A stretch of DNA of 64,000 bases, taken from assembly GCA_964609215.1 (NCBI GenBank), contig CAZSQZ010000004.1, positions 1 to 64,000 of the forward strand. Direction: 5' to 3'. Below are positions 44,795 through 55,300 of this stretch, one piece after another (the first letter of the stretch is position 1; every line of letters starts with the position of its first letter). This stretch comes from JABDKJ01 sp964609215 (GTDB taxonomy: Bacteria > Bacteroidota > Bacteroidia > Flavobacteriales_D > JABDKJ01). The notes beneath the pieces are model-generated. The model did no database searches, had not been told where the DNA came from, and saw only the letters and a list, made by a program, of their open reading frames with translations. A program made the position numbers and the translations under genes.

Positions 44795-45705
44795 TTGAGC
44801 TTTAAATATGGTGCAATTTTAAGATATATCTCATCGTTAACCAAATCACATCCTTTAATGTCTTCAACATTTTCAAAAGGACCATTTTGCTTACAATAGT
44901 TCGCAAAGGCTCTACCTAAATTACCCCAGAAATAAGGATGATTTAAAAGCACCTCTTTATCTAGAGCATTGATATTTATTCTTTTCCAAGAGTCTTCAAG
45001 AACCGATGTGTTTTCTAACAACGCCTTCAGGGATTGTTCGTTCTCTCTTAACCTAAAAACTTCTTCATATTGACTTTCCGAATGAAAACCTCCCAAAGCA
45101 TCTCTATATTTTACTACTTGCCTTGCAAAAAAAGATCCAATTCCTTTAATTCTTTTGAGTTCTGATGTATCAGCCAAATTGATATTTAAATTTAAAAAAG
45201 TCTCTTTCTCAACTATATTTTCTTTTTCGATTTCAATTTTCGAAATTTCCATATACGCCTCAAGTTTTGAATAGAGATAGTCGTTAATCGTATATAAATT
45301 CTTTACATCCTCCTTTTTCTTGAAAGGGCCTACCTTCTTTCTGTAATTAATGAAATTTTTTGCAACATGATCTGAAATACCCATTTCACTTAATTCTAAA
45401 ATAGACACCAAATTTGGATCGAAGGGCTTTAATCTCAAGCTACTTTTGATAGGCTTCTCATTTTTGGAAAAGGATTCCCTGTCATTTGTCTGTATGATCT
45501 TATTGTTCTCGGGCTTTTGATTTTCTATTCCCGCAAGAAACTCTTTTACTTCTTGACTTCTATCCGTTTCTTCTTCCTCCTGATAAAAATAGTGGTCAAT
45601 AGAAAGATAAGTAATCATCAACAATAAGCTAACAGAAAGGACAATTATTCCTCTTTGCTGATTCCTTGAATAAGAAAAAAATGCTTTTAATAGACTATTG
45701 CTCAT
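44791..45705 (-). CDS. ComEA-like helix-hairpin-helix protein
   Basis: The protein has 304 residues. One N-terminal membrane helix (about 16-35, GIIVLSVSLLLMITYLS) anchors it, then a charged linker, then three helix-hairpin-helix modules: around LELSEMGISDHVAKNFINY (105-150), NLADTSELKRIKGIGSFFAR (175-220) and NALDKEVLLNHPYFWGNL (240-300). These bind DNA backbone in ComEA proteins, so a role in DNA uptake or in DNA tethering at the membrane is possible. It overlaps apt by 4 bases and the FG-GAP gene by 11. Confidence 0.75.
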   Translation of the reverse strand: MSNSLLKAFFSYSRNQQRGIIVLSVSLLLMITYLSIDHYFYQEEEETDRSQEVKEFLAGIENQKPENNKIIQTNDRESFSKNEKPIKSSLRLKPFDPNLVSILELSEMGISDHVAKNFINYRKKVGPFKKKEDVKNLYTINDYLYSKLEAYMEISKIEIEKENIVEKETFLNLNINLADTSELKRIKGIGSFFARQVVKYRDALGGFHSESQYEEVFRLRENEQSLKALLENTSVLEDSWKRININALDKEVLLNHPYFWGNLGRAFANYCKQNGPFENVEDIKGCDLVNDEIYLKIAPYLKLN

Positions 45706-48700
45706 TGTATTTAAACAATCTTAACTGATCATCATTTGAAGTAAGCAATATGTACTTTTGCCCTGAAATATTAATTCTATCTAAGTCTCTTGCATTTGAG
45801 TTATAGTAAAAGCCATTTGATACTGAGTTAGAAGATTTTGAAAAACCTAATTTCCCATCTCCTAAAAGAATATAGCCTCTATTAGCATCGTAACTAATAG
45901 TTTCCGCTTCTGCATCCCAAAGATTTCCAGCCCCAACTAAATCTAAGTGCCCATCTCCATTGACATCATCTATAATTACAGAGAATGTAGGTCCTAATTG
46001 AGCTTTCGAAGGAAGTCTTTTCAAACTTAAAGCCCCTTCATTATTAACAAGAATAGAGGTACTGAAAGTCTCTACTTGAAAATGATCAGCATCCTTTATT
46101 TTATCAGCTCCATATATGCTCAAGATATCTGCCTTACCAAATTGTGTGTAAGTGGGAAATCTTTCCTTTATGCTTGGAATTTGTTCGGATGAGCATTCTC
46201 TTCCCCTTGCCGGCAGCAATTTATCTTCTTTTTGTTTTGTCAGTACAATATCTCTTGAACCATTTCCATCAAAATCTGAGGAATAAACATGAAATGGTTG
46301 CTCTGGACTGGGCAAGTATTTATTATTCTCTCCCAAGTTTCCTAATATGTAATCCAAATCTCCATCATTGTCCAAATCAGCTTGAGAAATACTATTCCAC
46401 CATCCGCTTGAATTTTCGATTTGAAGAGCATTTTCAAAATCCCCATTCTCATTTAAAATGATCGTTATTGGCATCCATTCTCCTACAACAATTAAGTCTT
46501 CATCGCCATCATTATCATAGTCTGAAAATATAGCATCGTTAACTATTCCGAGTTTAGGGATAGCCGAAGATTCTATCTTATCAAATTTATTATCTACTAT
46601 TCTATACAAAGCAGAAGGCGAGCTAAGAGGATAATTCCCAGGCATAGTTCTTCCTGCAAAAAAGACCAGATCGCTGTTGTTAAAAACAAGTGATGAAATA
46701 TTGCTCCTGAAGTTTATCAAGCCTGAACTAAAATTCCCGCTACCATCGTTTACATACAAACGGGCTTCTGCTAATTCGCTTTCCAAGCCTACTTCATATG
46801 CGCCACTTCCAACTAATAAATCCATATCACCATCTCTGTCATAATCTAATGCCAAACAGGCTTGATCTTCATACTTCGACTGACTATTCCAAAAAACAGT
46901 TTGCGCTTTTTTAAATTGACCATTCGCATCTTGAGTATAAAGTCCTGGAATTTCACCAAGTGCGTTTCCTACAAAGAAATCATCCAAGCCGTTTCCATTG
47001 AAATCAGCAACGCATGTGCATGCATCGTAATTGGATTGTTTCTGAGGAAGAAGCACTTCATTTTCGAAATCGTTGAATTCATTTTCTGAGTGGCTATGAT
47101 TGACAAAATCGATCTCTTTTAATAAACTCTTTGCAGGGCTAAATCCAATTCCAGCATATTCGGTCATTTCATTCAAGTTCAGATCGTATGTTTTATTTAT
47201 ATGAAATTTTTCAAAGGATTGAATAGGACTAATTACTTCATCCATAACATAATTATGAATAAACAAGTGCTTGATTGAATCTTGATCTCCCAAACCAAAA
47301 ATAATTTCATTTGACTGACTGGATAGATATCCTTTATTCGAGTTGGTATTCCTAACCTGCTTCTCTTCGCCATCAGTCCCAATTTCAATTATTAAGCCTT
47401 GGGCACAAGTGTTATCTCTATTATTCTTTATTCTTAGTTTTAAGAAATTATTCGCACTGTTGTTCTTATATATGGAGGCTGGAGAATCCATGTTATTTAA
47501 GACGAGATCATAATCTCCATCATTATCCAAATCTGCATAAACCGCTCCATTAGAATTCTGTGCTTGATCTAAACCCCATTTTTTAGAAACGTCTTCAAAT
47601 TTCAGATCTCCTTTATTTCTATAAACGTAGTTTTTGAGTCTTGTTGAAGGCCAAGAATTAAAGACTTCTTCAAAACCCATTGCATTGCCTCTAACCGCCC
47701 GCATCCTAACTTCTTCTTTATAATCAATGTCAGTAACATCTCTTTTTATTCCGTTAGTTATAAAAACATCTTTTAAGCCGTCATTATCGAAATCTACAAT
47801 TAATGGAGCCCATGACCAATCGGTTTTTGAGAGTCCCGCTACTTGAGCAATCTCAGCAAATTCTCCATTTCCTTGATTGAGCTGAAGCATATTGAACATA
47901 TACTGTTTGCCATAGCCAATCTCATCTAAACGATTAAATTCTTCCGAATCCATTGCAGCCATATTTCTTATGCTTCGCTCATGATTTTGAGAAACCATAT
48001 CAGCCACAAATAAATCTGCTAAACCATCATTATTAATATCCTCAAAATCTGACCCCATGCTATAAAAAGAAGTATGAGATATTCTATCTAGAATTTCATC
48101 TTTAAAAGTTCCGTTCTTTTGATTTATGTATAGATAGTCAGGTTGGACAAAATCATTACAAACGTATATATCTTGCCAACCATCGTTATTGAAATCGCCA
48201 ATAGATGCACTTAAGCCCCATGCATGATTCTGAACTCCACTCTGCTCCGTAATATCTATAAAATGAGTGCCCTCATTTCTATACATTTTGTCTGAGTGCA
48301 AAGGGGAAAAATTCTTCTCTATTGCATCATCTGTTTTAAGATTGTCTTTAAAGTCAATACGGTGATTTACCAAGTACATATCGAGATCTCCATCTCTATC
48401 AAAATCCAAAAAATAAGCTTGATTTGAATAAGCTGGATCTGCAATTCCCCATTGAGAAGAAGATTCTGTAAAAGTAAGGTCCTTGTTGTTTATGAATAGT
48501 TTATTGGAACGAAGTTCATTATTATCTGGACTAGCACTATTACAAACATAAATATCCAACCATCCATCAGCATTTATATCTATGACAGAAACACCATTAG
48601 ACCAGTTTTCATAACAACCGACTCCTGCATTTTTTGTAATATCTTCAAATTCAAAATCTCCTTTATTTAAATACAGTTTGTTGGATTTTTGGTTTGCAGT

Positions 48701-48958
48701 AAAATAAAGATCAACCAAACCATCATTATTAAAATCACCAGCTCCTACTCCACCACCATTATACATGTATTGATAAAAGAGATAATTAAATTCTCTACTG
48801 TCCGTAATATCATTCTTAAAATTAACTCCCGTTGTTTCCTTTTCGAGTTTGGTAAAAAGTTTTACTTGCTGAGAATTTTTCTTGGGTTCAACTGGTTTTT
48901 CGCCACAAGAGCTTATCAATAGTATTGATAAAAGAAATATTTGGTATGTCGGATGCAT
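45695..48958 (-). CDS. FG-GAP/VCBS lipoprotein with ASPIC-like domain
   Basis: The protein has 1087 residues. The signal peptide ends in the lipobox LLISSCGE (Cys18), so it is an outer-membrane lipoprotein. At least twelve FG-GAP/VCBS repeats carry calcium-loop motifs (DFNNDGLVDLYF, DINADGWLDIYV, DFDRDGDLDMYL, DYDRDGDMDLLV, DVNGDGHLDLVG). An ASPIC/UnbV-type segment lies near 495-565 (NNFLKLRIKNNRDNTCAQG). Two propellers are likely. The substrate is unknown. It belongs to a minus-strand run: zinc-ribbon gene, this gene, ComEA-like, apt, acyl-CoA dehydrogenase. Confidence 0.85.
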   Translation of the reverse strand: MHPTYQIFLLSILLISSCGEKPVEPKKNSQQVKLFTKLEKETTGVNFKNDITDSREFNYLFYQYMYNGGGVGAGDFNNDGLVDLYFTANQKSNKLYLNKGDFEFEDITKNAGVGCYENWSNGVSVIDINADGWLDIYVCNSASPDNNELRSNKLFINNKDLTFTESSSQWGIADPAYSNQAYFLDFDRDGDLDMYLVNHRIDFKDNLKTDDAIEKNFSPLHSDKMYRNEGTHFIDITEQSGVQNHAWGLSASIGDFNNDGWQDIYVCNDFVQPDYLYINQKNGTFKDEILDRISHTSFYSMGSDFEDINNDGLADLFVADMVSQNHERSIRNMAAMDSEEFNRLDEIGYGKQYMFNMLQLNQGNGEFAEIAQVAGLSKTDWSWAPLIVDFDNDGLKDVFITNGIKRDVTDIDYKEEVRMRAVRGNAMGFEEVFNSWPSTRLKNYVYRNKGDLKFEDVSKKWGLDQAQNSNGAVYADLDNDGDYDLVLNNMDSPASIYKNNSANNFLKLRIKNNRDNTCAQGLIIEIGTDGEEKQVRNTNSNKGYLSSQSNEIIFGLGDQDSIKHLFIHNYVMDEVISPIQSFEKFHINKTYDLNLNEMTEYAGIGFSPAKSLLKEIDFVNHSHSENEFNDFENEVLLPQKQSNYDACTCVADFNGNGLDDFFVGNALGEIPGLYTQDANGQFKKAQTVFWNSQSKYEDQACLALDYDRDGDMDLLVGSGAYEVGLESELAEARLYVNDGSGNFSSGLINFRSNISSLVFNNSDLVFFAGRTMPGNYPLSSPSALYRIVDNKFDKIESSAIPKLGIVNDAIFSDYDNDGDEDLIVVGEWMPITIILNENGDFENALQIENSSGWWNSISQADLDNDGDLDYILGNLGENNKYLPSPEQPFHVYSSDFDGNGSRDIVLTKQKEDKLLPARGRECSSEQIPSIKERFPTYTQFGKADILSIYGADKIKDADHFQVETFSTSILVNNEGALSLKRLPSKAQLGPTFSVIIDDVNGDGHLDLVGAGNLWDAEAETISYDANRGYILLGDGKLGFSKSSNSVSNGFYYNSNARDLDRINISGQKYILLTSNDDQLRLFKYNEQ

Positions 48959-48980
48959 TTAGCATCAAAACTAAAAAGTT

Positions 48981-49157
48981 TTATATCAAAGTGACAGGTT
49001 CGTTTTTTTCTCTGTCTAAAATTCCTACCCACTGGCAACTGGGACAGACATAATAACCAATCTTATTTTTTTTAAGTTGTTTTTGAATTTTATACAAGAT
49101 ATTATTCGTTTTTATTCTTCTTAGTCTATTTGAACATTCCGGACACTCTCTTGGCAT
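48981..49157 (-). CDS. 58-residue zinc-ribbon protein
   Basis: ATG at 49157 opens a complete frame: MPRECPECSNRLRRIKTNNI, a helical basic middle (LYKIQKQLKKNKI), then GYYVCPSCQWVGILDRE, stop TAA at 48981. CxxC pairs at residues 5-8 and 38-41 form a zinc ribbon. The high Lys/Arg content suits nucleic-acid binding. It precedes the FG-GAP lipoprotein gene by 22 bases in the same direction. No family name is recognised. Confidence 0.65.
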   Translation of the reverse strand: MPRECPECSNRLRRIKTNNILYKIQKQLKKNKIGYYVCPSCQWVGILDREKNEPVTLI

Positions 49158-49266
49158 ATTATACTATTAAATATAAAGAGGTATTGTTAAAATAGCATTA
49201 GATGGCTAAATATAAAAATCTAATTTTAAGTTCATATATTGAAACTAATTAATATTAAAAAGTTAA

Positions 49267-49725
49267 ATGCTAAAAAAGCTATTAAGAATATTTCTTGCGC
49301 TAATTGTTATTTCTTTTGCAGGGTTTTACTTTACCAAAATTCAAAACAAATTTGATCTTGGAATTAAAAATGGAAAGTTTGCTCCATGTCCTGATAGTCC
49401 TAATTGTATTAGTTCTTTTGAGGAAGGTAACGAATCTAAATATCTAAAACATATTCAGCTTAGTTCTCTATATGGAAATGAGTTCAATCCAATGTCTCAA
49501 CTAAAAAACGCACTTCCCAATAATGCAAAAATAATAAGTGAACAGGGCGATTATCTGCACTGTGAATTTAAGCTTGGAATTTGGACAGATGATGTTGAAT
49601 TTCTAGTGAACCCAGAGCAAAACATCATCCACTTCAGGTCATCATCTAGATGGGGATATGATGACTTGGGTGCAAATAGAAAAAGAATAGAGAATTTAAA
49701 GAAAGTTTTAGAGACTAATCCTTAA
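49267..49725 (+). CDS. DUF1499 family protein
   Basis: The protein has 152 residues. An N-terminal membrane anchor or uncleaved signal (about 1-24) is followed by the DUF1499 signature PCPDSPNCISSFEE and the C-terminal VEFLVNPEQNIIHFRSSSRW, GYDDLGANRKRIENL. The family function is unknown. It converges on tpx with a gap of 2 bases. Confidence 0.85.
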   Translation: MLKKLLRIFLALIVISFAGFYFTKIQNKFDLGIKNGKFAPCPDSPNCISSFEEGNESKYLKHIQLSSLYGNEFNPMSQLKNALPNNAKIISEQGDYLHCEFKLGIWTDDVEFLVNPEQNIIHFRSSSRWGYDDLGANRKRIENLKKVLETNP

Positions 49726-49727
49726 AT

Positions 49728-50228
49728 CTATTTCAGAGCTGCAAGTGCTTCATCATAGTTTGGTTCTTGCACAATCTCAGGAATCTGTTCGGTGTATATT
49801 ACCTTTCCTGCTTCATCTAAAATAACTACCGCCCTTGAAAAAAGACCTGATAAGGGCCCATCCTTCATGAGCACATTGAAAGCATTTTCAAAAGAATCAT
49901 CTTTATAGCTAGAAGCACAAACCACATTATTTAAACCTTCTGCTTCACAAAATCTGCTATGAGCAAAAGGTAAATCTTTAGAAACACATACCACTACAGC
50001 ATTTTCAACTTCTGTTGCACTTTTATTAAAGGCTTTGGCCGACATTGCGCAAATACCGGTATCTATACTTGGAAAAATATTCAATATGACTTTTTTCCCT
50101 TTATATTCGGATAGATCTGTTTGAGACAAATCCGTTTTAGTGAGGTTTATATCTGGACAGTTTTGTCCTATTTCTGGAAGATTTCCAGAAGTTTGAATTG
50201 CATTTCCTTTAAATGTAATAGTTGCCAT
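49728..50228 (-). CDS. tpx: thiol peroxidase (Tpx)
   Basis: The protein has 166 residues, the expected length. The peroxidatic cysteine is C60 in NIFPSIDTGICAMS, and the resolving cysteine is C94 in HSRFCEAEG. It reduces peroxides using thioredoxin and acts in the cytoplasm or periplasm; no signal peptide is seen, so cytoplasm is likely. It is divergent from the OmpA gene. Confidence 0.92.
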   Translation of the reverse strand: MATITFKGNAIQTSGNLPEIGQNCPDINLTKTDLSQTDLSEYKGKKVILNIFPSIDTGICAMSAKAFNKSATEVENAVVVCVSKDLPFAHSRFCEAEGLNNVVCASSYKDDSFENAFNVLMKDGPLSGLFSRAVVILDEAGKVIYTEQIPEIVQEPNYDEALAALK

Positions 50229-50333
50229 GTTCTAGGTGTTAAAAAATTTAAATCACTTGAATAAATCAAATATGATTTTGATATTAATTTGCTGAATCAA
50301 ACTAAATTATTGCAAAGAAATAAATTTTAAGCT

Positions 50334-51809
50334 ATGAAAAGAATACTATTAACGCTATTTGCTTTGGGGTTCATTTTTTCGATGAATCAAGCTCAAGCTC
50401 AGACCTCTGAAAGACCTATAAATATTGGCCTGACACTTGGCTCACTTGGTTACATTGGTGACTTAAATGATAACTCACTATCCATTTTCGATCCTTTAAA
50501 CGGACAAATTGGTGGTAACCTAGGTGTATACTTATCTCCTTCTTTTGATCTGGGCATTCAGTTAACTGATGGTGATTGGGGAGCAAGTGAAGACGATGGT
50601 CAAATGAGAAGTTTCGATTCTAACACATTTTTGGGATTAGGATTATTAAAGTATAAATTATACAACGGTAAAATCATGAGTGAAGATGCTGGTTTTAGAC
50701 CGTTCATTGCATTGGGAACTGGAGTTGCAGAACATAGAGGACTCCAAGTTAACAATGGTACAGATTTCGTTTGGTCTATCGCCCCTGGGTTTAATGTACC
50801 ATTGAATGACAAATGGGGAGTGACTCTTCAAGGTTTATATAATTTTCATTCGGAGGACAACAGGGATAATGTAAACAGCAGAGATGACTCTGAGGACAAT
50901 TCTTTTATGCTTGCTTTAAGTTTGGGCTATGGAATTTCCTTAGGATCAGATAGCGATGGGGACGGAGTGTCAGACAAAAATGATGCTTGCCCAAATACGC
51001 CTTTGAATACTCCAGTTGACAAAAGTGGATGTCCATTTGATAAAGATGGAGATGGTATTACAGATGCTTTGGATAATTGCCCAGAAATAGCAGGTGTTGC
51101 ATCTGCCTCTGGATGTCCTGATACAGATGGTGATGGTATAAAAGACTCTGATGATAAATGCCCAAATGTGAAAGGAGTTTCATCTTTAATGGGTTGCCCT
51201 GATAGTGATGGTGATGGTATTATGGATTCGGATGACAGATGTCCTAATGAAGCAGGTACTGAGGCCATGAGCGGTTGTCCGGATAGTGATAATGATGGTG
51301 TTGCTGATGCACAAGATAAATGTCCAAATGTGAAAGGATCTTCAGCAATGATGGGATGTCCAGATAGTGATGGTGATGGAGTTGCAGATGGGGATGATAA
51401 ATGTCCTAACCAACCTGGAATTGTTGCGAATAAAGGATGTCCAGAAGTGAATGAAGAGGTTAAGCAAGTTTTTGCTCAAGCTTTAACGGGTATTAAATTC
51501 GAGTCTGGAAGAGATGTAATAAAGACTTCTTCCTATGGAATCTTAAATAACGTGGTGAAAGTAATGAATGATAATCCAGCGTATAAAGTGGATATTAATG
51601 GGCACACGGATTCGCAAGGTGATGATGCCAAGAATATGGATTTATCAAGAAGAAGAGCAGAGGCTGTAAAGACCTATTTAATGAATAAGGGAATTGCTTC
51701 CAATAGGATGAAAACACAGGGTTATGGAGAAACCAGACCTATTGCGGACAATGGAACATCTGCTGGCAGAGCGCAAAATAGAAGGGTAGAATTTAAAGTC
51801 AATTTCTAA
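50334..51809 (+). CDS. OmpA-family porin with thrombospondin type 3 repeats
   Basis: The protein has 491 residues. Signal peptide (1-22, ending QAQA), N-terminal beta-barrel of about 180 residues, then six TSP3 calcium-binding repeats (about 205-360, pattern DSDGDGxxDxxDxCPN), and an OmpA C-terminal peptidoglycan-binding domain (about 375-491, NGHTDSQGDDAKNMDLSRRR). It links the outer membrane to peptidoglycan and is usually very abundant in this phylum. The acidic repeats give strong DNA repetition between 50950 and 51440. A terminator follows. Confidence 0.93.
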   Translation: MKRILLTLFALGFIFSMNQAQAQTSERPINIGLTLGSLGYIGDLNDNSLSIFDPLNGQIGGNLGVYLSPSFDLGIQLTDGDWGASEDDGQMRSFDSNTFLGLGLLKYKLYNGKIMSEDAGFRPFIALGTGVAEHRGLQVNNGTDFVWSIAPGFNVPLNDKWGVTLQGLYNFHSEDNRDNVNSRDDSEDNSFMLALSLGYGISLGSDSDGDGVSDKNDACPNTPLNTPVDKSGCPFDKDGDGITDALDNCPEIAGVASASGCPDTDGDGIKDSDDKCPNVKGVSSLMGCPDSDGDGIMDSDDRCPNEAGTEAMSGCPDSDNDGVADAQDKCPNVKGSSAMMGCPDSDGDGVADGDDKCPNQPGIVANKGCPEVNEEVKQVFAQALTGIKFESGRDVIKTSSYGILNNVVKVMNDNPAYKVDINGHTDSQGDDAKNMDLSRRRAEAVKTYLMNKGIASNRMKTQGYGETRPIADNGTSAGRAQNRRVEFKVNF

Positions 51810-51832
51810 TAAATTCAATCAGAAAATTATTG

Positions 51833-51864
51833 AAAACCACCTCTGAATTGAGGTGGTTTTTTTT
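51833..51864. terminator. bidirectional rho-independent terminator
   Basis: AAAACCACCTC (51833-51843) pairs perfectly with GAGGTGGTTTT (51850-51860) over a six-base loop, with T-runs on both strands. It ends the OmpA transcript and serves the convergent membrane-protein gene. Confidence 0.9.
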
Positions 51865-51876
51865 ATTTAAAATTGT

Positions 51877-52287
51877 TTATGCTTTTTTTCCAGCTAGTAT
51901 CCAACCTAAATAAGCCATTGGAATATACGCTAGGGTTAAATCAATAACCATCATGAGTATGGGCGCAGACATCATTAGACCTGCACTGATACCTCCTAAA
52001 AAGAAAATTGCCCCCACTATTAAAGCCATGGCTTTTGCTTTAGTTGCCGCGATCTTAGCAGCAATAAATGCTCCCAACAACGTACCTAAAGCATGAGCAA
52101 AAAATGGAAAAACAAAATGCTTGGCTTCAAGAACATGAGCTGTTGCTGCCATTGTTTCGAAGTTGGTTGTATCATATCCTACTGCTGGAATTACTGATGT
52201 ACCCAACATCACCAAGCTCATATTAAGAACACTGCCTCCAAACCAACCTGCAATAACGGCTAGTACATTTTTTAAAATCGGATTCAT
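51877..52287 (-). CDS. small four-helix membrane protein
   Basis: The protein has 136 residues with four hydrophobic helices: about 5-27 (VLAVIAGWFGGSVLNMSLVM), 58-82, 85-108 (ALIVGAIFFLGGISAGLMM) and 112-134. No catalytic motif is seen and the family is not recognised. It converges on the OmpA gene and lies 24 bases downstream of icmF on the same strand. Confidence 0.75.
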   Translation of the reverse strand: MNPILKNVLAVIAGWFGGSVLNMSLVMLGTSVIPAVGYDTTNFETMAATAHVLEAKHFVFPFFAHALGTLLGAFIAAKIAATKAKAMALIVGAIFFLGGISAGLMMSAPILMMVIDLTLAYIPMAYLGWILAGKKA

Positions 52288-52311
52288 AATTTTGGTTTTG
52301 GTAGAACCAAA

Positions 52312-55300
52312 TTACATATTTCTTCGATACTGTCCTCCTACTTCAAATAAAGCATTTGTAATTTCCCCTAGCGAACAATATTTGCTTGCCTGCATTAAGG
52401 ATTCGAAAATATTACCGTTTTGCACTGCTGCCAACTGAATATTCCTTAGTTCTTCTTGGGCTCTATCTGTATAAGCAGCATTTAAATTTTTAAGGGTGTT
52501 AATTTGATTTTCTTTCTCCTCTTTGGTCGCCCGAATAACCTCATCGGGAATAATGGTTGGCGAACCTTTACTGCTTAAGAACGTGTTAACACCTATTACA
52601 GGGTATTCTCCTGTATGTTTCAGTGTCTCATAATACATGCTCTCTTCCTGAATTCTGCTTCTTTGGTACATGGTTTCCATCGCACCAAGTACTCCTCCTC
52701 TTTCCGTTATTCTTTCAAATTCTAAGAGAACAGCTTCTTCAACCAAATCGGTTAATTCGTCTATTATGAAAGATCCCTGAAGTGGATTTTCGTTCTTAGC
52801 CAGACCCAATTCCTTATTGATGATTAATTGAATAGCCATAGCTCTTCTTACAGATTCTTCTGTAGGAGTTGTTATAGCTTCATCATAGGCATTTGTGTGC
52901 AATGAATTACAATTATCATAGATTGCATAAAGTGCCTGAAGTGTTGTTCGAATATCATTAAAGTCAATCTCTTGAGCATGTAAAGATCTTCCCGAAGTTT
53001 GAATATGGTATTTAAGCATTTGTGCTCTATCATTTGCTCCATACTTTAGCTTCATGGCCTTAGACCAAATCTTACGTGCTACTCTTCCTATTACTGCATA
53101 CTCTGGATCGATACCATTAGAAAAGAAGAAACTTAAATTAGGGCCAAATTTATTGATATCCATTCCCCTGCTCAAATAATACTCTACATAGGTAAAACCG
53201 TTTGCTAGTGTAAATGCAAGTTGTGAAATGGGGTTAGCTCCAGCCTCAGCTATATGATATCCTGAAATAGAAACAGAATAGAAGTTTCTAATTTTTCTAT
53301 CTATAAAATACTGTTGCACATCACCCATCATTCTCAATGCAAACTCCGTTGAGAATATGCAGGTATTCTGTGCTTGATCTTCTTTTAAAATATCTGCCTG
53401 AACGGTTCCTCTAACTACTGCAATTGTTTCTGCTTTTATGCGCTCATAATCTGAAGAATCAAGAACTTCATCTCCGCTTACTCCTAGCAGCATCAAGCCT
53501 AAACCATCATTACCTTCTGGAATATCACCAGCATATTTTGGACGGTCAATTCCTTTATCATCAAATTTTTTCTTTTTGACTTCTTCAACCTTTCCTTCTA
53601 ACTTATTTTCTTTTATAAATTTTTCACATTGCTGATCAATGGCCGCATTCATAAAGAAAGCGAGTAGCATTGGAGCAGGGCCATTTATAGTCATGGAAAC
53701 AGAAGTATTGGGCTGAGCTAAATCAAAACCGGAATACAATTTCTTAGCATCGTCTAAGCAGCAAATGGAGACTCCAGCATTCCCTATTTTCCCATATATA
53801 TCTGGACGATAACCAGGATCATTTCCATAAAGAGTAACCGAATCAAAAGCAGTTGATAAACGCTTAGCTGGCATGCCTAAACTTACATAGTGAAAACGCC
53901 TATTCGTTCTTTCCGGCCCGCCTTCTCCGGCAAACATTCTGGTCGGGTCCTCCCCTTCTCTCTTAAAAGGATAAATTCCCGCTGCAAAAGGAAATTTTCC
54001 GGGAACATTTTCCTGTAAAATCCATTTTAGAATTGCACCCCAATTTTCAAATCTAGGAAGTGCGACCTTAGGAATTTTCTGATGTGAAAGAGATGTTTTA
54101 TGCGTTTCAATTCTAATTTCCTTGTCTCTTACTTTGAAGATATATTCGTCTGCCCGATAACGTTTTTTCTCATTATCAAAATTCTCAATGAGTTCAAAAT
54201 TCCTAGGGTCAATATCTTTTTTCAAATCTTCAAACCCCTCTTGAAGACCTTTTACAAGGCGATCTTTATCCTCAATATTAGCCGATTTCAAGTGCTCAAT
54301 TGAGGTATGAATTCCATAAAGCTTTTCCGCAACAGCAGCTTGTTCATTTACCCAGTCATCATAGCTTCTATTATTCTCAGCTATCTCAGATAGATATCGC
54401 GTCCTTTTAGGAGGGATGATGAATATTTTCTCACTTTCCTCTAAGGATTTTTGGTAAGTACTTTTTAAAGTAGCCTGGGTTTTCTCATCAATTTTATCGA
54501 TGATAGCCTTATATAGTGAGTTAGTTCCTGGATCATTGAATTGAGAAGCAATAGTCCCATAAACTGGCAATTCCTCAGAAGGTGTATCCCAAAGCTGATG
54601 ATTTCTTTGATACTGCTTTTTCACATCTCTCACAGCATCCTGAGCCCCTCTCTTATCGAACTTATTGATTGCAATAATATCTGCAAAATCAAGCATATCA
54701 ATTTTTTCCAACTGGGTAGCTGCACCATATTCTGGAGTCATCACATACATGGAAACATCTGAAAAATCTAGAATTTCAGTATCTGATTGGCCAATTCCAG
54801 AAGTCTCTAAAATGATAAGATCAAAGTTTGCCGCTTTCAAAACATTAAGCGCATCTTCAATGTGCTTGGACAGAGCTAGGTTACTTTGTCTGGTAGCAAG
54901 GGAACGCATATAAACTCTAGCATTTTTAATCGCATTCATTCGAATACGATCTCCCAAAAGTGCACCTCCTGTTTTTCTCTTGGAAGGATCCACTGAAATA
55001 ATAGCTATGTTTTTATCCTTGAAATCAATTAAAAATCTTCGAACCAATTCATCAACCATAGAGGATTTCCCTGCTCCCCCTGTTCCTGTTATTCCTAAAA
55101 CCGGACTGACAGATTTTTCTGCTTTAGACTTGATATCCTCAAATTCTTTTAGGTAATCCGACCGGTAGTTTTCTGCACCTGAGATGATTTTTGCGAGGTC
55201 TCCAAAATTCTCTTTGCTAATGCTATTGAACTCTCCATTGAGTTTATTTCCAGTTGGAAAATCACATTTCTCAATTAAATCATTTATCATCCCTTGAAGG

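Noticed and set aside
50950..51440. Direct DNA repeats resembling a CRISPR or tandem array
   Set aside because: They are in frame and encode the DxDGD repeats of the OmpA/TSP3 protein; spacing and sequence follow the protein repeat.
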